A DNA stretch of 33,589 bases from a virus. Made by a program: the position numbers and the translations under genes. The notes beneath the pieces were generated by a model. The model saw only the letters and a list, made by a program, of their open reading frames with translations, was not told the origin of the DNA and made no database searches. How positions within the stretch are numbered: the stretch's first letter is position 1; each line of letters begins with the position of its first letter. Positions 13,401 through 20,249 of this stretch are shown here, in pieces. The DNA is taken from positions 1 to 33,589 of the IMG/VR virus record IMGVR_UViG_3300021962_004212. One strand, written 5' to 3'.

Positions 13401-13908
13401 CAAAAGTGATAGGACCAGCACCAAAGTTTACTGTACCTGCTACGTTACAAATATAAACGTCGCCCGTATCGCCCGTACCATTTGCAAGTGTTGGGGTGTT
13501 AGTAGCTGCATTCCAAGTCCCCTTGTATTCCATAATAGAACTCGGTAGCTGACTTATAGGAACTTTACCGCCACTATCCAAAGAAGCATAACCATTACTT
13601 ACACCTTTCTCGCTTCTAAGCTGGTAAGTGTCTAAAAGTGCTTGTGAAGGGAAAACCTCAGTATAAGCCGAGCCGCTCCACAAATAAAGTTTCTGCGTGT
13701 CTTTAGCGCAATAGATAACGTTAATATCGCCCACAACTGGGAACGATGCAAGGTTAGTATAGAAGCTAACTGCACCGCTAAATATCGCACCTAATTGTGC
13801 AAGTGTAATCTTCTTACTTACTCCACTAATCGGGTCGCCTATTATAGTTAAATCGGTGCTTACAGGTGCTAACTCGGTTGCTAATTGGTTAATCTTTTTT
13901 CCTATCAT
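10414..13908 (-). CDS. tail fibre/spike with C-terminal S74 chaperone domain, 1164 aa
   Basis: The longest gene of the window. The body is rich in Ser, Thr, Gly and Asn, with recurring units such as GTVTSV...ITTSGTI(T/N)L (near residues 190-220 and 460-490) and ASGNLSIGNTNDTYKLDVTG. Repeated LTNSGNLGL-like strands suggest a trimeric beta-rich shaft. The last 89 residues start with SDYRLKTDL (Ser1076, Lys1081), the Ser-Lys dyad of the peptidase S74 intramolecular chaperone, which helps trimerisation and then cuts itself off. VIAHELQSIIN and the final coiled coil IKAIQELKAELDTLK are standard for that domain. The likely role is host receptor binding. Confidence 0.88.
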   Translation of the reverse strand: MIGKKINQLATELAPVSTDLTIIGDPISGVSKKITLAQLGAIFSGAVSFYTNLASFPVVGDINVIYCAKDTQKLYLWSGSAYTEVFPSQALLDTYQLRSEKGVSNGYASLDSGGKVPISQLPSSIMEYKGTWNAATNTPTLANGTGDTGDVYICNVAGTVNFGAGPITFAVGDYTIYSGSIWQRSSGAVGTVTSVAVTRSGDALAITGSPITTSGTINLGFAGNSTQYINGAGNLTTFPSLTGYVPYTGATANVDLGTFDLTADFITATRGSYTSSGGGNTLEVTHSSGGGIALNITKGGNGEGLYINKTSGSGNAATIVGTLNATTLVKSGGTSTQFLKADGSVDTNTYLTTSAAATTYLPMVLSSTAKDIDINGQTFDVSSKTSPFTSGRLIVTPTFSALGYQNSGVFNGFKILTDGSAEFSNSGITRFFYQVRFDSTLTNGTYTYTLPGADGTIALVGGAGVGTVTSVGLSSATSGVTIGSTPITTSGTITLAIATASGSQQGLLSSTDWTTFNNKQSALTNPVTGTGTTNYLPKFTGTSTIGNSAITDDGTNVTINGSAATSKLKIVNPLSGSLFQSGIEFIRTTVSGGSKIEAFRDAAIGGVGLSFQVTANNTAEVNATYTQAMLLTNSGNLGLAVTPSAWARGKAFEIGTIGNAIWGDVSNEITTITSNAYLNTSDLTTGWAYGITAAAARYDLIAGVHKWYNAPSGTAGNAISFTQAMTLNASGNLSIGNTNDTYKLDVTGTGRFSNLFYISRPLMTTQSNYAYQNIIVNTGFGGGYTSGTIQSLLAGYDTSIYGVDIGYSYDGSGYSLRFATNDDTSGNPIERLRIASTGAATFSSSVTASSNITSLTNLGFVNTNNSQAGFVADYTGTGAVKVSMSTYNDIFQVYNETNGYSIFNFKPSTKAFVINPTGGNVGIGTSNPQAYTNYRILHLAAPTTTGGGLLYLTNSDNSVRGLAMAEGNLSAIIFGSQSNHSVQFWSNDTERMRITSGGDILVGTTSTTGLTTGSSVNVGISLGGGVISSQVNNNSNQYWSKASGYTSGDYTAHFVNGTYVGGISTNGSSTTYATASDYRLKTDLKDFNGLDLLTKIKTYDYEWKADKTRSYGVIAHELQSIINNAVTGIKDGDRMQGVDYSKIVPVLIKAIQELKAELDTLKNK

Positions 13909-13909
13909 C

Positions 13910-14353
13910 TTAGTATGTATAAATAGAAGGCACTTGGCATCTATCGTTTAAGTAAGGTAATTCCATTGTAATATCTATCTTAACTCCTGCAAGATAGTCG
14001 GGGTCGCTTTCAGTAAAGTAAGTCAATGGAGCGGTATCGCCAATATCCCAAATTGCTTTAGGGTAACGAAGCTGCGCTACAATATCTTGACCTACTAAAG
14101 TCATATCACTAAGTACTTCGGTTTCGTTGGTTTCTTCCATTAACATTCTGTCCATAAAATAAAGGCTAAAATTATAAGTAATATTTTTAGCGTTTATAGT
14201 CGCACCCGTTAGCGTGTAGAACATAGCAGGGTAAGTAACCTCTCCGTTGCTTAAACGTTCCCACACATCTCCAAAATAAACAAAGTTAATTTGTTCGTGG
14301 TCGTTTCCGAGTGTCGTTATTTGCTTTGTTATTTGGTTTAACGTCAGGCTCAT
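13910..14353 (-). CDS. head-tail connector / tail-completion-like protein, 147 aa
   Basis: I recognise this as a common Bacteroidota phage structural-block protein (INFVYFGDVWERLSNGEVTYPAMFY, NITYNFSLYFMDRML, VLSDMTLVGQDIVAQLRYP). Its size and mixed alpha/beta make-up suit a tail terminator or neck protein. It lies between the DUF6712-type connector and the fibre. The exact role is unproven. Confidence 0.6.
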   Translation of the reverse strand: MSLTLNQITKQITTLGNDHEQINFVYFGDVWERLSNGEVTYPAMFYTLTGATINAKNITYNFSLYFMDRMLMEETNETEVLSDMTLVGQDIVAQLRYPKAIWDIGDTAPLTYFTESDPDYLAGVKIDITMELPYLNDRCQVPSIYTY

Positions 14354-14417
14354 TCTTAATTTTTTCTAAATAAACACGCAGTTTATTTTGGTTTTTAATC
14401 GTTGTTACTTTACTCAT
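14286..14417 (-). CDS. possible basic microprotein, 43 aa
   Basis: ATG at 14417, two bases after the upstream stop; TAA at 14286-14288. The product starts MSKVTTIKNQNKLRVYLEKI and ends in a very basic tail, NDTRKRPRTN. The last 68 nt overlap the next gene in another frame. The tight junction favours translation, while the long overlap and lack of a known family weaken it. Confidence 0.35.
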   Translation of the reverse strand: MSKVTTIKNQNKLRVYLEKIKNEPDVKPNNKANNDTRKRPRTN

Positions 14418-14419
14418 AA

Positions 14420-15001
14420 TTAGCAATCACTACAACCTCTATTCCCTTGGTATAATTCCTCGAAGCTTTTACCTGCGCAGCAATCAAAATCGCCAAGCCA
14501 AATGCTCGTTGTGTAAGCATCGTTCTCAGGGTGTATTGCATCAATGCCACTTCCAGGGTTCAAGTACTCAGGGTAAGTTGTAGAATATTCTTTTAAATAT
14601 TTAATCATTCTTTGCTTGTAGAACTCAGCACGGGCTTTGTATCTATTCGCCACGTCTATCATATCTTGCATAGAAGGCGCTTCTGTATTATCGCCAGTTT
14701 TTCTTAACAAACCTTTGTTGTAATATTGAAAAGATAAACCAATAGGCATTTCGCTAAGTACATAATGCACTAAAGTATCTGCTATATAATTGTCTAATAA
14801 AAGAACTTCGTTAGCGTTTAAGTTGTTAGCCGTAATACCTGCTTGAAGCCTGTTGTATAATGCGCTACCTAAAGCCGGTAGTATATACATATCCTGAGAA
14901 GTTTTAATCTCAGGTAATACAAGTTTTTCGTCTACGTTAGCGTGTAAGCCAGAGCGGTCTTTAATATTCTGTACGCTTATAAATAATGTGTTTAAACTCA
15001 T
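14420..15001 (-). CDS. DUF6712-type head-tail adaptor, 193 aa
   Basis: A helical protein with the features of the Bacteroidota DUF6712 family: an early KTSQDMYILPALGSALYNRL segment, a central LLDNYIADTLVHYVLSEMP and YNKGLLRKTGDNTEA, and a long basic helix (VANRYKARAEFYKQRMIKYL). The size and helical bundle resemble gp6-type connectors that bind the portal. It follows the portal gene directly. The C-terminus carries CCAGK and GCSDC cysteines, possibly a metal site. Confidence 0.7.
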   Translation of the reverse strand: MSLNTLFISVQNIKDRSGLHANVDEKLVLPEIKTSQDMYILPALGSALYNRLQAGITANNLNANEVLLLDNYIADTLVHYVLSEMPIGLSFQYYNKGLLRKTGDNTEAPSMQDMIDVANRYKARAEFYKQRMIKYLKEYSTTYPEYLNPGSGIDAIHPENDAYTTSIWLGDFDCCAGKSFEELYQGNRGCSDC

Positions 15002-15012
15002 TTCTTATTCTT

Positions 15013-16989
15013 TTATTTTCTTTTCACGATATTGCTGCGCCACTCGTGTCTGCAACTTGGACTGTGTGTATTTGTACCTGGCTTAGTGTACCAACCGCCT
15101 CGCCTATCCCATACAGAATAGCCAAGCCTTGCACTCATTTGTTCTATATCGCTACGAGTATAAAACTTATTAGCAGTTACTAAGTATTTGCAAAAAGGTC
15201 TGCTTGTATCTAAATCGCTATCATTAAAACCTGCTTTCCATTCGTAAGTGTAACGAATTAAAATCTGCGTAGTTTGTGGCTTGATAGCTTCAACAATTTT
15301 ACCAATAGGTGCAGTTAATTCTCTCTCGATAATAACGTTGCTATCAATTCCCTTGCCTTGCTTTACTTCGCTTGTCTTAATAAACCCCTTCTCGATTAAT
15401 AGATCAATAACACGCTTAACCGCTCCAATGTCTTCTTTTAAAGTGTCAGCAATTACCTCTGGAGTAATACGCTTATCCTTTACGATTAAGTCCAAAATAT
15501 TGCTTTGTAATTGTGTTACGTCTGCAAACATTTCAAAGTCCGCATCGTCGCTAAATCTTGATTTGCTTTTAAGAACCTCGTAGTTATTTCTGTCCTCTCC
15601 AAACTCAAAGAACACTTGAAAATCTTGTTCACTAAATTCTAAATCTTCTGCACCTAACCAGGTTGCAACTTCTTCGTCGCTTAAAGCATAACCGCCTTTA
15701 AGCATTGAACTTGCTTGTTCTCTGGTAATCTTGCCCTTGTTAAAATCACGAATTATGCGCTGCATATTTTGCCATTCCCTACCCTTTAAACCTTTGATGT
15801 GTTCGTTAACACTTAAAGGACTTGCTGCCATTGGTTGCTCAGTTTCGGTAGGTATTCCGTACTGCGTTGGGTCAATACCAAGCTTTTCTAATATCCATTC
15901 TTTTGGTGCTACTTCTTTAATAACGCTTTCGCTAAACTCAATACCGATTGGGTCGGTAGGCATAATCTTTAATTCCTCAGTAAGACCTGCATAACTGCCA
16001 AGCATATTAAATACACCCTCAAGTTGCATTTGCTTATAACGAATATAAGTATTGTTAAAAATCTCGTAGCTATCACGCATCTGTTGTCTGCTACCTAATT
16101 GACCTGGTGTTGCGATACCGAAAAGGTCAGGGCTTGTAATCTGGTGTCCGCTAAAAATGTTAGTTTGTATTAACTCATCTACACGTCCAAAATCTTCTTT
16201 AGTTAGATCACTTGCACCTAAATCGTCAACAATAGGCTTACGAGTTACATCGTTTACAAAAGCAAGTAAATACTTCTTGCCGTCTGCACCCGTGTACATA
16301 TTGTCGAACTGTCTGCTAACCGCACGTTTCTCGTCAGGGCTTGGCTCTCCGTTTGGTAAAGTAATAAGTTTACTGGCACTAAATCCTGTTTGAGCATTAC
16401 CTAAAACGTGCTTACTTACTTCAACATCACTTTCAATATAGTTAAGCGCACCAAAATAACCAGGTAGGCTATAAACGTTCATTCCTGGGCGATACTCTTT
16501 AACGTAAAGTATCTGCACACCTTGTGGGTTAGCAGGGTTAAACGCATTGTATATCTCAGCTTTTTCTTGATTGCGTGTAGCCTTCCAATCTTCTTTGTAC
16601 CAAAACTGAGTATTGTCTTTGTTAGTTCTAATCTTTGTATAATCACAATGCCACAACTCAGCTACCTGACCGCCCATTACTGACCAAATAACTTGGATAT
16701 AAGCACCGCCAAATAGTTCTAAATCTAAAGCAACCTTTTTAGTAAGGTCATTTAGGCTCTCTTCTCTATTAACTTTTTTAACAATAGCATCCTCTCCTGC
16801 CCATCCGTTCCCTACAATATAGTTTACTTTGTTTCTTACAATAGCATTATGCTTTGCAGATTTGTTAAATAGGTCTAATAGGTATTGAGGATAGTCATTA
16901 TTCTGACCATACTGCATATACCCTTCGCCTTTTTTCTCTTTATATTCAGGCTGCTTTGCTTCCGCAAATGTCAATACTTGTATTTCCAT
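15013..16989 (-). CDS. portal protein with winged-helix and MuF-like C-terminal extension, 658 aa
   Basis: Residues 1 to about 390 look like a portal: NDYPQYLLDLFNKSAKHNAI and VNYIVGNGW at the start, HCDYTKIRTN, then the region around DLFGIATPGQLGSRQQMRDS and a long helix. A region near 400-470 (REWQNMQRIIRDFNKGKITREQASSML) is helical. Residues about 492-545 (NILDLIVKDKRITPEVIADTL and VKRVIDLLIEKGFIKT) form a predicted winged helix. Residues about 582-658 (SRPFCKYLVTANKFYTRSD, RRGGWYTKPGTNTHSPSCRH) resemble the MuF-type C-terminal domain of head-morphogenesis proteins. The portal forms the DNA entry ring and connects head to tail. Confidence 0.8.
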   Translation of the reverse strand: MEIQVLTFAEAKQPEYKEKKGEGYMQYGQNNDYPQYLLDLFNKSAKHNAIVRNKVNYIVGNGWAGEDAIVKKVNREESLNDLTKKVALDLELFGGAYIQVIWSVMGGQVAELWHCDYTKIRTNKDNTQFWYKEDWKATRNQEKAEIYNAFNPANPQGVQILYVKEYRPGMNVYSLPGYFGALNYIESDVEVSKHVLGNAQTGFSASKLITLPNGEPSPDEKRAVSRQFDNMYTGADGKKYLLAFVNDVTRKPIVDDLGASDLTKEDFGRVDELIQTNIFSGHQITSPDLFGIATPGQLGSRQQMRDSYEIFNNTYIRYKQMQLEGVFNMLGSYAGLTEELKIMPTDPIGIEFSESVIKEVAPKEWILEKLGIDPTQYGIPTETEQPMAASPLSVNEHIKGLKGREWQNMQRIIRDFNKGKITREQASSMLKGGYALSDEEVATWLGAEDLEFSEQDFQVFFEFGEDRNNYEVLKSKSRFSDDADFEMFADVTQLQSNILDLIVKDKRITPEVIADTLKEDIGAVKRVIDLLIEKGFIKTSEVKQGKGIDSNVIIERELTAPIGKIVEAIKPQTTQILIRYTYEWKAGFNDSDLDTSRPFCKYLVTANKFYTRSDIEQMSARLGYSVWDRRGGWYTKPGTNTHSPSCRHEWRSNIVKRK

Positions 16990-17363
16990 TATTGTCTAAT
17001 TGTGAATGTGCTTGTTGTTTCGTATTCTGTGAATGATATAGTAGTTCCTGAAAGCTCCATAATGCCACTTTCGAGCAAGTTTAAGCCTGTCGGGTCTGTA
17101 TTGGTAGTACTTGTTTGTTCGTAGATTGTGTATGTGTATTGCCCGTTTAAAGCCGTATTAAAGTAGCTATTAACTACAATACTAAACTCGTTGTATCTAT
17201 CCTTATAAGGACTAATATCCGTATTGTTTAGCTTAACAAATTTAATGTCCGTATTCGTGCTTCTATTCTCGAAAACAAATAGATAGTTAGGACTTGTAAG
17301 CGTTTGCTTCTCAGTCAAGGTAAGTATTATATTTTGGGTTTGCCCCTTAGTTAATCTTATCAC
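16989..17363 (-). CDS. structural-block protein of unknown role, 124 aa
   Basis: Beta-rich, with recurring patterns (NYLFVFENRSTNTDIKFVKL, GQYTYTIYEQTSTTNTD, GIMELSGTTISFTEYET) that I associate with a small protein often coded near the portal and capsid in Bacteroidota phages. It may be a virion decoration or baseplate part. It starts with GTG at 17363 just after a terminator, and its stop overlaps the portal start by one base. Confidence 0.6.
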   Translation of the reverse strand: MIRLTKGQTQNIILTLTEKQTLTSPNYLFVFENRSTNTDIKFVKLNNTDISPYKDRYNEFSIVVNSYFNTALNGQYTYTIYEQTSTTNTDPTGLNLLESGIMELSGTTISFTEYETTSTFTIRQ

Positions 17364-17368
17364 AACTA

Positions 17369-17398
17369 TAAATATAAACTATTGCGATTGTTTGCAAA
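17369..17398 (-). promoter_or_regulatory. weak promoter candidate after the tail-tube terminator
   Basis: Minus strand: TTTG (17398-17395), an 18-bp spacer, then TATATTTA (17376-17369), one base off TAnnTTTG. The downstream GTG start at 17363 would leave almost no leader. It would restart transcription for the portal group after the terminator. AT-rich DNA makes chance matches likely. Confidence 0.3.
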
Positions 17399-17430
17399 AT
17401 AAAAAACCCCCGCCTAATTAAAGACGAGGG
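17398..17430 (-). terminator. rho-independent terminator after the tail-tube candidate
   Basis: On the minus strand CCCTCGTC (17430-17423) pairs with GGCGGGGG (17414-17407) over 8 positions including two G-U pairs. The 8-base loop is TTTAATTA, and a T-rich run follows (17406-17397). It lies 26 bases beyond the stop at 17456. Confidence 0.8.
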
Positions 17431-17455
17431 CATCTATATACAAAACCAAAACAAC

Positions 17456-17977
17456 CTAAGAGCCTGCGGTAGTTAATTGACCTGCCACAGTTGAGTTAAC
17501 TTCTGGAGCAAGGGCTGGCTCAGCACCTGTAAAGGTAAGAGTGTAACCGCTTCTGTCTCCTTCAGCCGTACCTGTACCTGCGCTACCGCCTGTAAGGTCT
17601 AAGCCTCTTTGTTTTCCTAAGTACCAGTATTTGCCATTGTTATCTTTGGCAACCGCTACTAAAGTGTTTTGAGCTAACAACAAGATTTCGTTTCTTGTGT
17701 TCGCTTGTAATTTGTTTAATACTATGGTTAATTCTGGAGCATAAAAGATAGTACCATTTTGTACGTTTGCGTTAACATTCTCAACTAATTGAGAAGTGCC
17801 TTTTACAAGTTCGTACTTATAGAACTTCTTGCCAGATGCTTTTACTAAAGCAGTGATAACACCACTTGCCTCGGTAGTTGAGGTTACATCTGAAGATGCC
17901 ATAAAATAAACCTCAGTAATTCCGCCCAATGAATCTTTACAGTCAAGGGTGTAATTTTGAGATAATGCGCAACTCAT
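17456..17977 (-). CDS. tail tube (major tail) protein candidate, 173 aa
   Basis: Starts MSCALSQNYTLDCKDSLGGI and continues with a beta-rich core (TEVYFMASSDVT, FYKYELVKGTSQLVENVNAN, GTIFYAPELTIVLNKLQANT, EILLLAQNTLVAVAKDNNGKY). It ends in a Gly/Ala/Thr-rich stretch (TGGSAGTGTAEGDRSGYTLT). The length and fold type fit a tail tube subunit. It is flanked by two terminators right after the major capsid gene, as expected for a high-copy virion protein. The identification rests on context and composition, not on a motif. Confidence 0.6.
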   Translation of the reverse strand: MSCALSQNYTLDCKDSLGGITEVYFMASSDVTSTTEASGVITALVKASGKKFYKYELVKGTSQLVENVNANVQNGTIFYAPELTIVLNKLQANTRNEILLLAQNTLVAVAKDNNGKYWYLGKQRGLDLTGGSAGTGTAEGDRSGYTLTFTGAEPALAPEVNSTVAGQLTTAGS

Positions 17978-17999
17978 TTTTATTAAATTAAATAGTTTG

Positions 18000-18030
18000 A
18001 AAAAATGGGTAGGTATATTTCAACCTACCC
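18000..18030 (-). terminator. rho-independent terminator after the major capsid gene
   Basis: On the minus strand GGGTAGGT (18030-18023) pairs perfectly with ACCTACCC (18014-18007) across an 8-base loop, followed by ATTTTTTC. It lies 7 bases past the capsid stop codon. Confidence 0.85.
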
Positions 18031-18036
18031 GATAAA

Positions 18037-18990
18037 TTATGCAAGTACGAAAGAAGCTACTTCGTCTGGGAAGCTTATGTTAGTACCGAATTTGAACTCT
18101 GATACAAATCTAATTTGGTCACTTTCTCTGGCATAAAACACCTCGAATTTTTCTTCACCATTTAGTAGGTCTGTACCTAAGAACATATTGCTTAAACGCA
18201 TAGCGTAAACTTTGTTAGTTCCGTTAAGACCTGCAACTGCAATAACTTTAATTGTAGTACCCGGTAATACAAATTCGCTATCAGCTTTTACATCAATTTG
18301 ATAATTGAAAGAACCGCTATTTTTAAGAGCGATAGTGTAAGTACGGAATAAATCTTGACCGCAGAAGATAGTCATATCATCAGCAGCTACAACTTTTGCA
18401 GGGATTGCTTTGTAAACACCATCAAAGATAGAGATTACGTTAGCAGCAGTAATGCTTGATAAAGGAGCGCCAGAAATGTAAGTAGAAGCGTTTGCAGCAA
18501 CAACACCTGAAGCAGCACCGATTAACTTAACAAGACCATCGAACTTGTTTAAGTTTACGTTTACACTTGAAGTGTCACCTTGCCAAATAGCAGTTTCTAA
18601 TTGAGCAGCGATTGTCTTAGCTTTCTTTTCAGTGTACTCTTGCTCAAAAGGAATAGAGTCATAATAAGAACCAGTAGGTAAAGCTTTTTGTAAATACTTT
18701 GCTTCAAGGTCTTTAGGACATAAAGCTTCGTTTACTTTAATTTTACCAGGAGTTACAGTACGCTGAGTGAAGGTAGTAGAACCAGAAGCATTAAAGCCAC
18801 AAGAAGCACCATCTTGGAAGATAGCGTCTGTTTCCATAATGTTGATTTTTTCGCTTGACTTTACACCAACCATAACGTTACCTGCGCTCTTAATAAGAGA
18901 AGCAGTTTTTGCACCCAATACAGATGAAGTTACAAGTAGAGCTTCGTTTTCTTTTGTATAGTTTGCTAATGCAGATACATCAAATCCCAT
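18037..18990 (-). CDS. major capsid protein (HK97-fold type), 317 aa
   Basis: The protein shows the pattern of Bacteroidota phage capsids: an N-terminal helical start (MGFDVSALANYTKENEALLV), a region FTQRTVTPGKIKVNEALCPKD, the block PFEQEYTEKKAKTIAAQLET and IWQGDTSSVN, and near the end RLSNMFLGTDLLNGEEKFEV with QIRFVSEFKFGTNISFPDEV. The length fits an HK97-type subunit without a long delta domain. It follows protease and scaffold genes and is backed by its own terminator. It assembles the icosahedral head. Confidence 0.88.
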   Translation of the reverse strand: MGFDVSALANYTKENEALLVTSSVLGAKTASLIKSAGNVMVGVKSSEKINIMETDAIFQDGASCGFNASGSTTFTQRTVTPGKIKVNEALCPKDLEAKYLQKALPTGSYYDSIPFEQEYTEKKAKTIAAQLETAIWQGDTSSVNVNLNKFDGLVKLIGAASGVVAANASTYISGAPLSSITAANVISIFDGVYKAIPAKVVAADDMTIFCGQDLFRTYTIALKNSGSFNYQIDVKADSEFVLPGTTIKVIAVAGLNGTNKVYAMRLSNMFLGTDLLNGEEKFEVFYARESDQIRFVSEFKFGTNISFPDEVASFVLA

Positions 18991-19002
18991 TTTATTTTAT
19001 TT

Positions 19003-19593
19003 TTATTTGTTTAATAAAGCGTTTCTAAATTTTTCTAATCTGTCTAACTTCATTGCGTGTGTAGTAATGTTAGCAGAAAAGTTTTGTTTTGGTTGCGCAA
19101 TAGGTTCAGCGTTAGGAGTTTTAGTAAGTGCTTCTATTAACTCAGCTACTTGACTAAAGCCATTCTTAACTTTTGCCTCTAATTGTGCTACTTGTGTTTT
19201 AAGATTTTCGTTTTCAGAAACTAAAGCAGCGATTTCGTCTGCCATTTTCTCATCGATTTTGTTACCCATTTCAGCAGGTACTTCTTCAGCTTCTTTTGCT
19301 TCAGCTTCAGGAGTTTCAATAGATAAGATTTTTGCAGCTTCGTCTAATACGATTTTAGTTCCGTCTGCTAATTGGTGTTCGCCCATTGGTGCAGGACTTC
19401 CGTCTTCCAATGTAACTTCTCCGCCAACTGCAAGTTCGCTAATCATAACCTTTGTTCCATCCATAAGGCTATACTCTGCGAATGTAACAGGTACTTCCTC
19501 GATAGGTGCTTCAGCAGGAGCAGGTGCTTCTACTGGTGGCATATCTTCGAACAAAGCCCTAATTTGCATAATTGCATCTTTTGCGTTCATCAT
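19003..19593 (-). CDS. capsid scaffold protein candidate, 196 aa
   Basis: Highly acidic, with a Pro/Ala/Glu-rich N-terminal half (EDMPPVEAPAPAEAPIEEVP), a central region with DGTKV and DGTKI repeats, a coiled coil (about residues 115-150, EIAALVSENENLKTQVAQLEA), and a basic helical end (MKLDRLEKFRNALLNK). This layout (acidic body, coiled coil, basic C-terminus that binds capsid) and a place between protease and major capsid gene are typical of scaffolds. Two ATGs (19593, 19590) are possible starts. Confidence 0.75.
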   Translation of the reverse strand: MMNAKDAIMQIRALFEDMPPVEAPAPAEAPIEEVPVTFAEYSLMDGTKVMISELAVGGEVTLEDGSPAPMGEHQLADGTKIVLDEAAKILSIETPEAEAKEAEEVPAEMGNKIDEKMADEIAALVSENENLKTQVAQLEAKVKNGFSQVAELIEALTKTPNAEPIAQPKQNFSANITTHAMKLDRLEKFRNALLNK

Positions 19594-19629
19594 TCTTTTT
19601 GTTTAAATATTAATAAAAGATTTTGTTTA

Positions 19630-20214
19630 TCATTTAACCCTCTGCAATATTTCCTTTATTGCATTCATAACCTCTTGTTCTTTGGTAGGTTTTGTCTTGT
19701 AAGTAAACAAACCCTCTACGCTAAAGCCTTTAAATTTCCCCTCTTTAACATCGTTCCACACGCCTTCATTGTCTACTTTAAAGCTACCAAACCAAGACCC
19801 GTCGGGTGCATCTTCAAATCCTTTCATTGGTAAGATGCCTCTGCTCTCGTCTGTAATAAAACTCTCAAACATTGTTACCCCTTCTACTTGTTTATCTGGA
19901 GAGTGCATAATGTTTACGTTTGATTGGTAGCCTCTTTTGAAAAACTTTTGCGCAATCTTGAAAATAGTATCTTTAGAAAAGACAACATAGTAATCGCCAT
20001 AAGTAGCATCGCTCCTAAAGATAGGCATATCAGCCAACATAAGAGGACCAGAAATAATGCGCTTGTCTTCGCTAACCACTTCAAAGCGTTGTTGGTTTTT
20101 AAAAGCATTCCAGTTCTTTTGAATAGCAGGTTTGTCAACTAATGCAACGTAATCTACTTCTGCATCGTCATTCATATCCTCGCTAATGTCTAATAAATAA
20201 ACAGGTAAGTCCAT
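19630..20214 (-). CDS. XkdF-like prohead serine protease, 194 aa
   Basis: Follows the XkdF/prohead protease pattern: VDYVALVDKPAIQKNW at residues 20-35, KRIISGPLMLADMPIFR at 51-67, then NVNIMHS with His104, a VTMFESFITD strand, PDGSWFGSFKVDNEGVWNDV, and FKGFSVEGLF with Ser165. His104 and Ser165 are the likely catalytic pair. These enzymes cleave the scaffold and often capsid precursors inside the prohead. The scaffold and capsid genes follow immediately. Confidence 0.82.
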   Translation of the reverse strand: MDLPVYLLDISEDMNDDAEVDYVALVDKPAIQKNWNAFKNQQRFEVVSEDKRIISGPLMLADMPIFRSDATYGDYYVVFSKDTIFKIAQKFFKRGYQSNVNIMHSPDKQVEGVTMFESFITDESRGILPMKGFEDAPDGSWFGSFKVDNEGVWNDVKEGKFKGFSVEGLFTYKTKPTKEQEVMNAIKEILQRVK

Positions 20215-20249
20215 ACTCGTAAATATTAAGTTTTTTAAATTGTTATCAT

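Noticed and set aside
19372-19833. 153-codon plus-strand frame over scaffold and protease genes
   Set aside because: Composition rich in Cys, His and Phe, typical of an antisense shadow; both sense genes are convincing.
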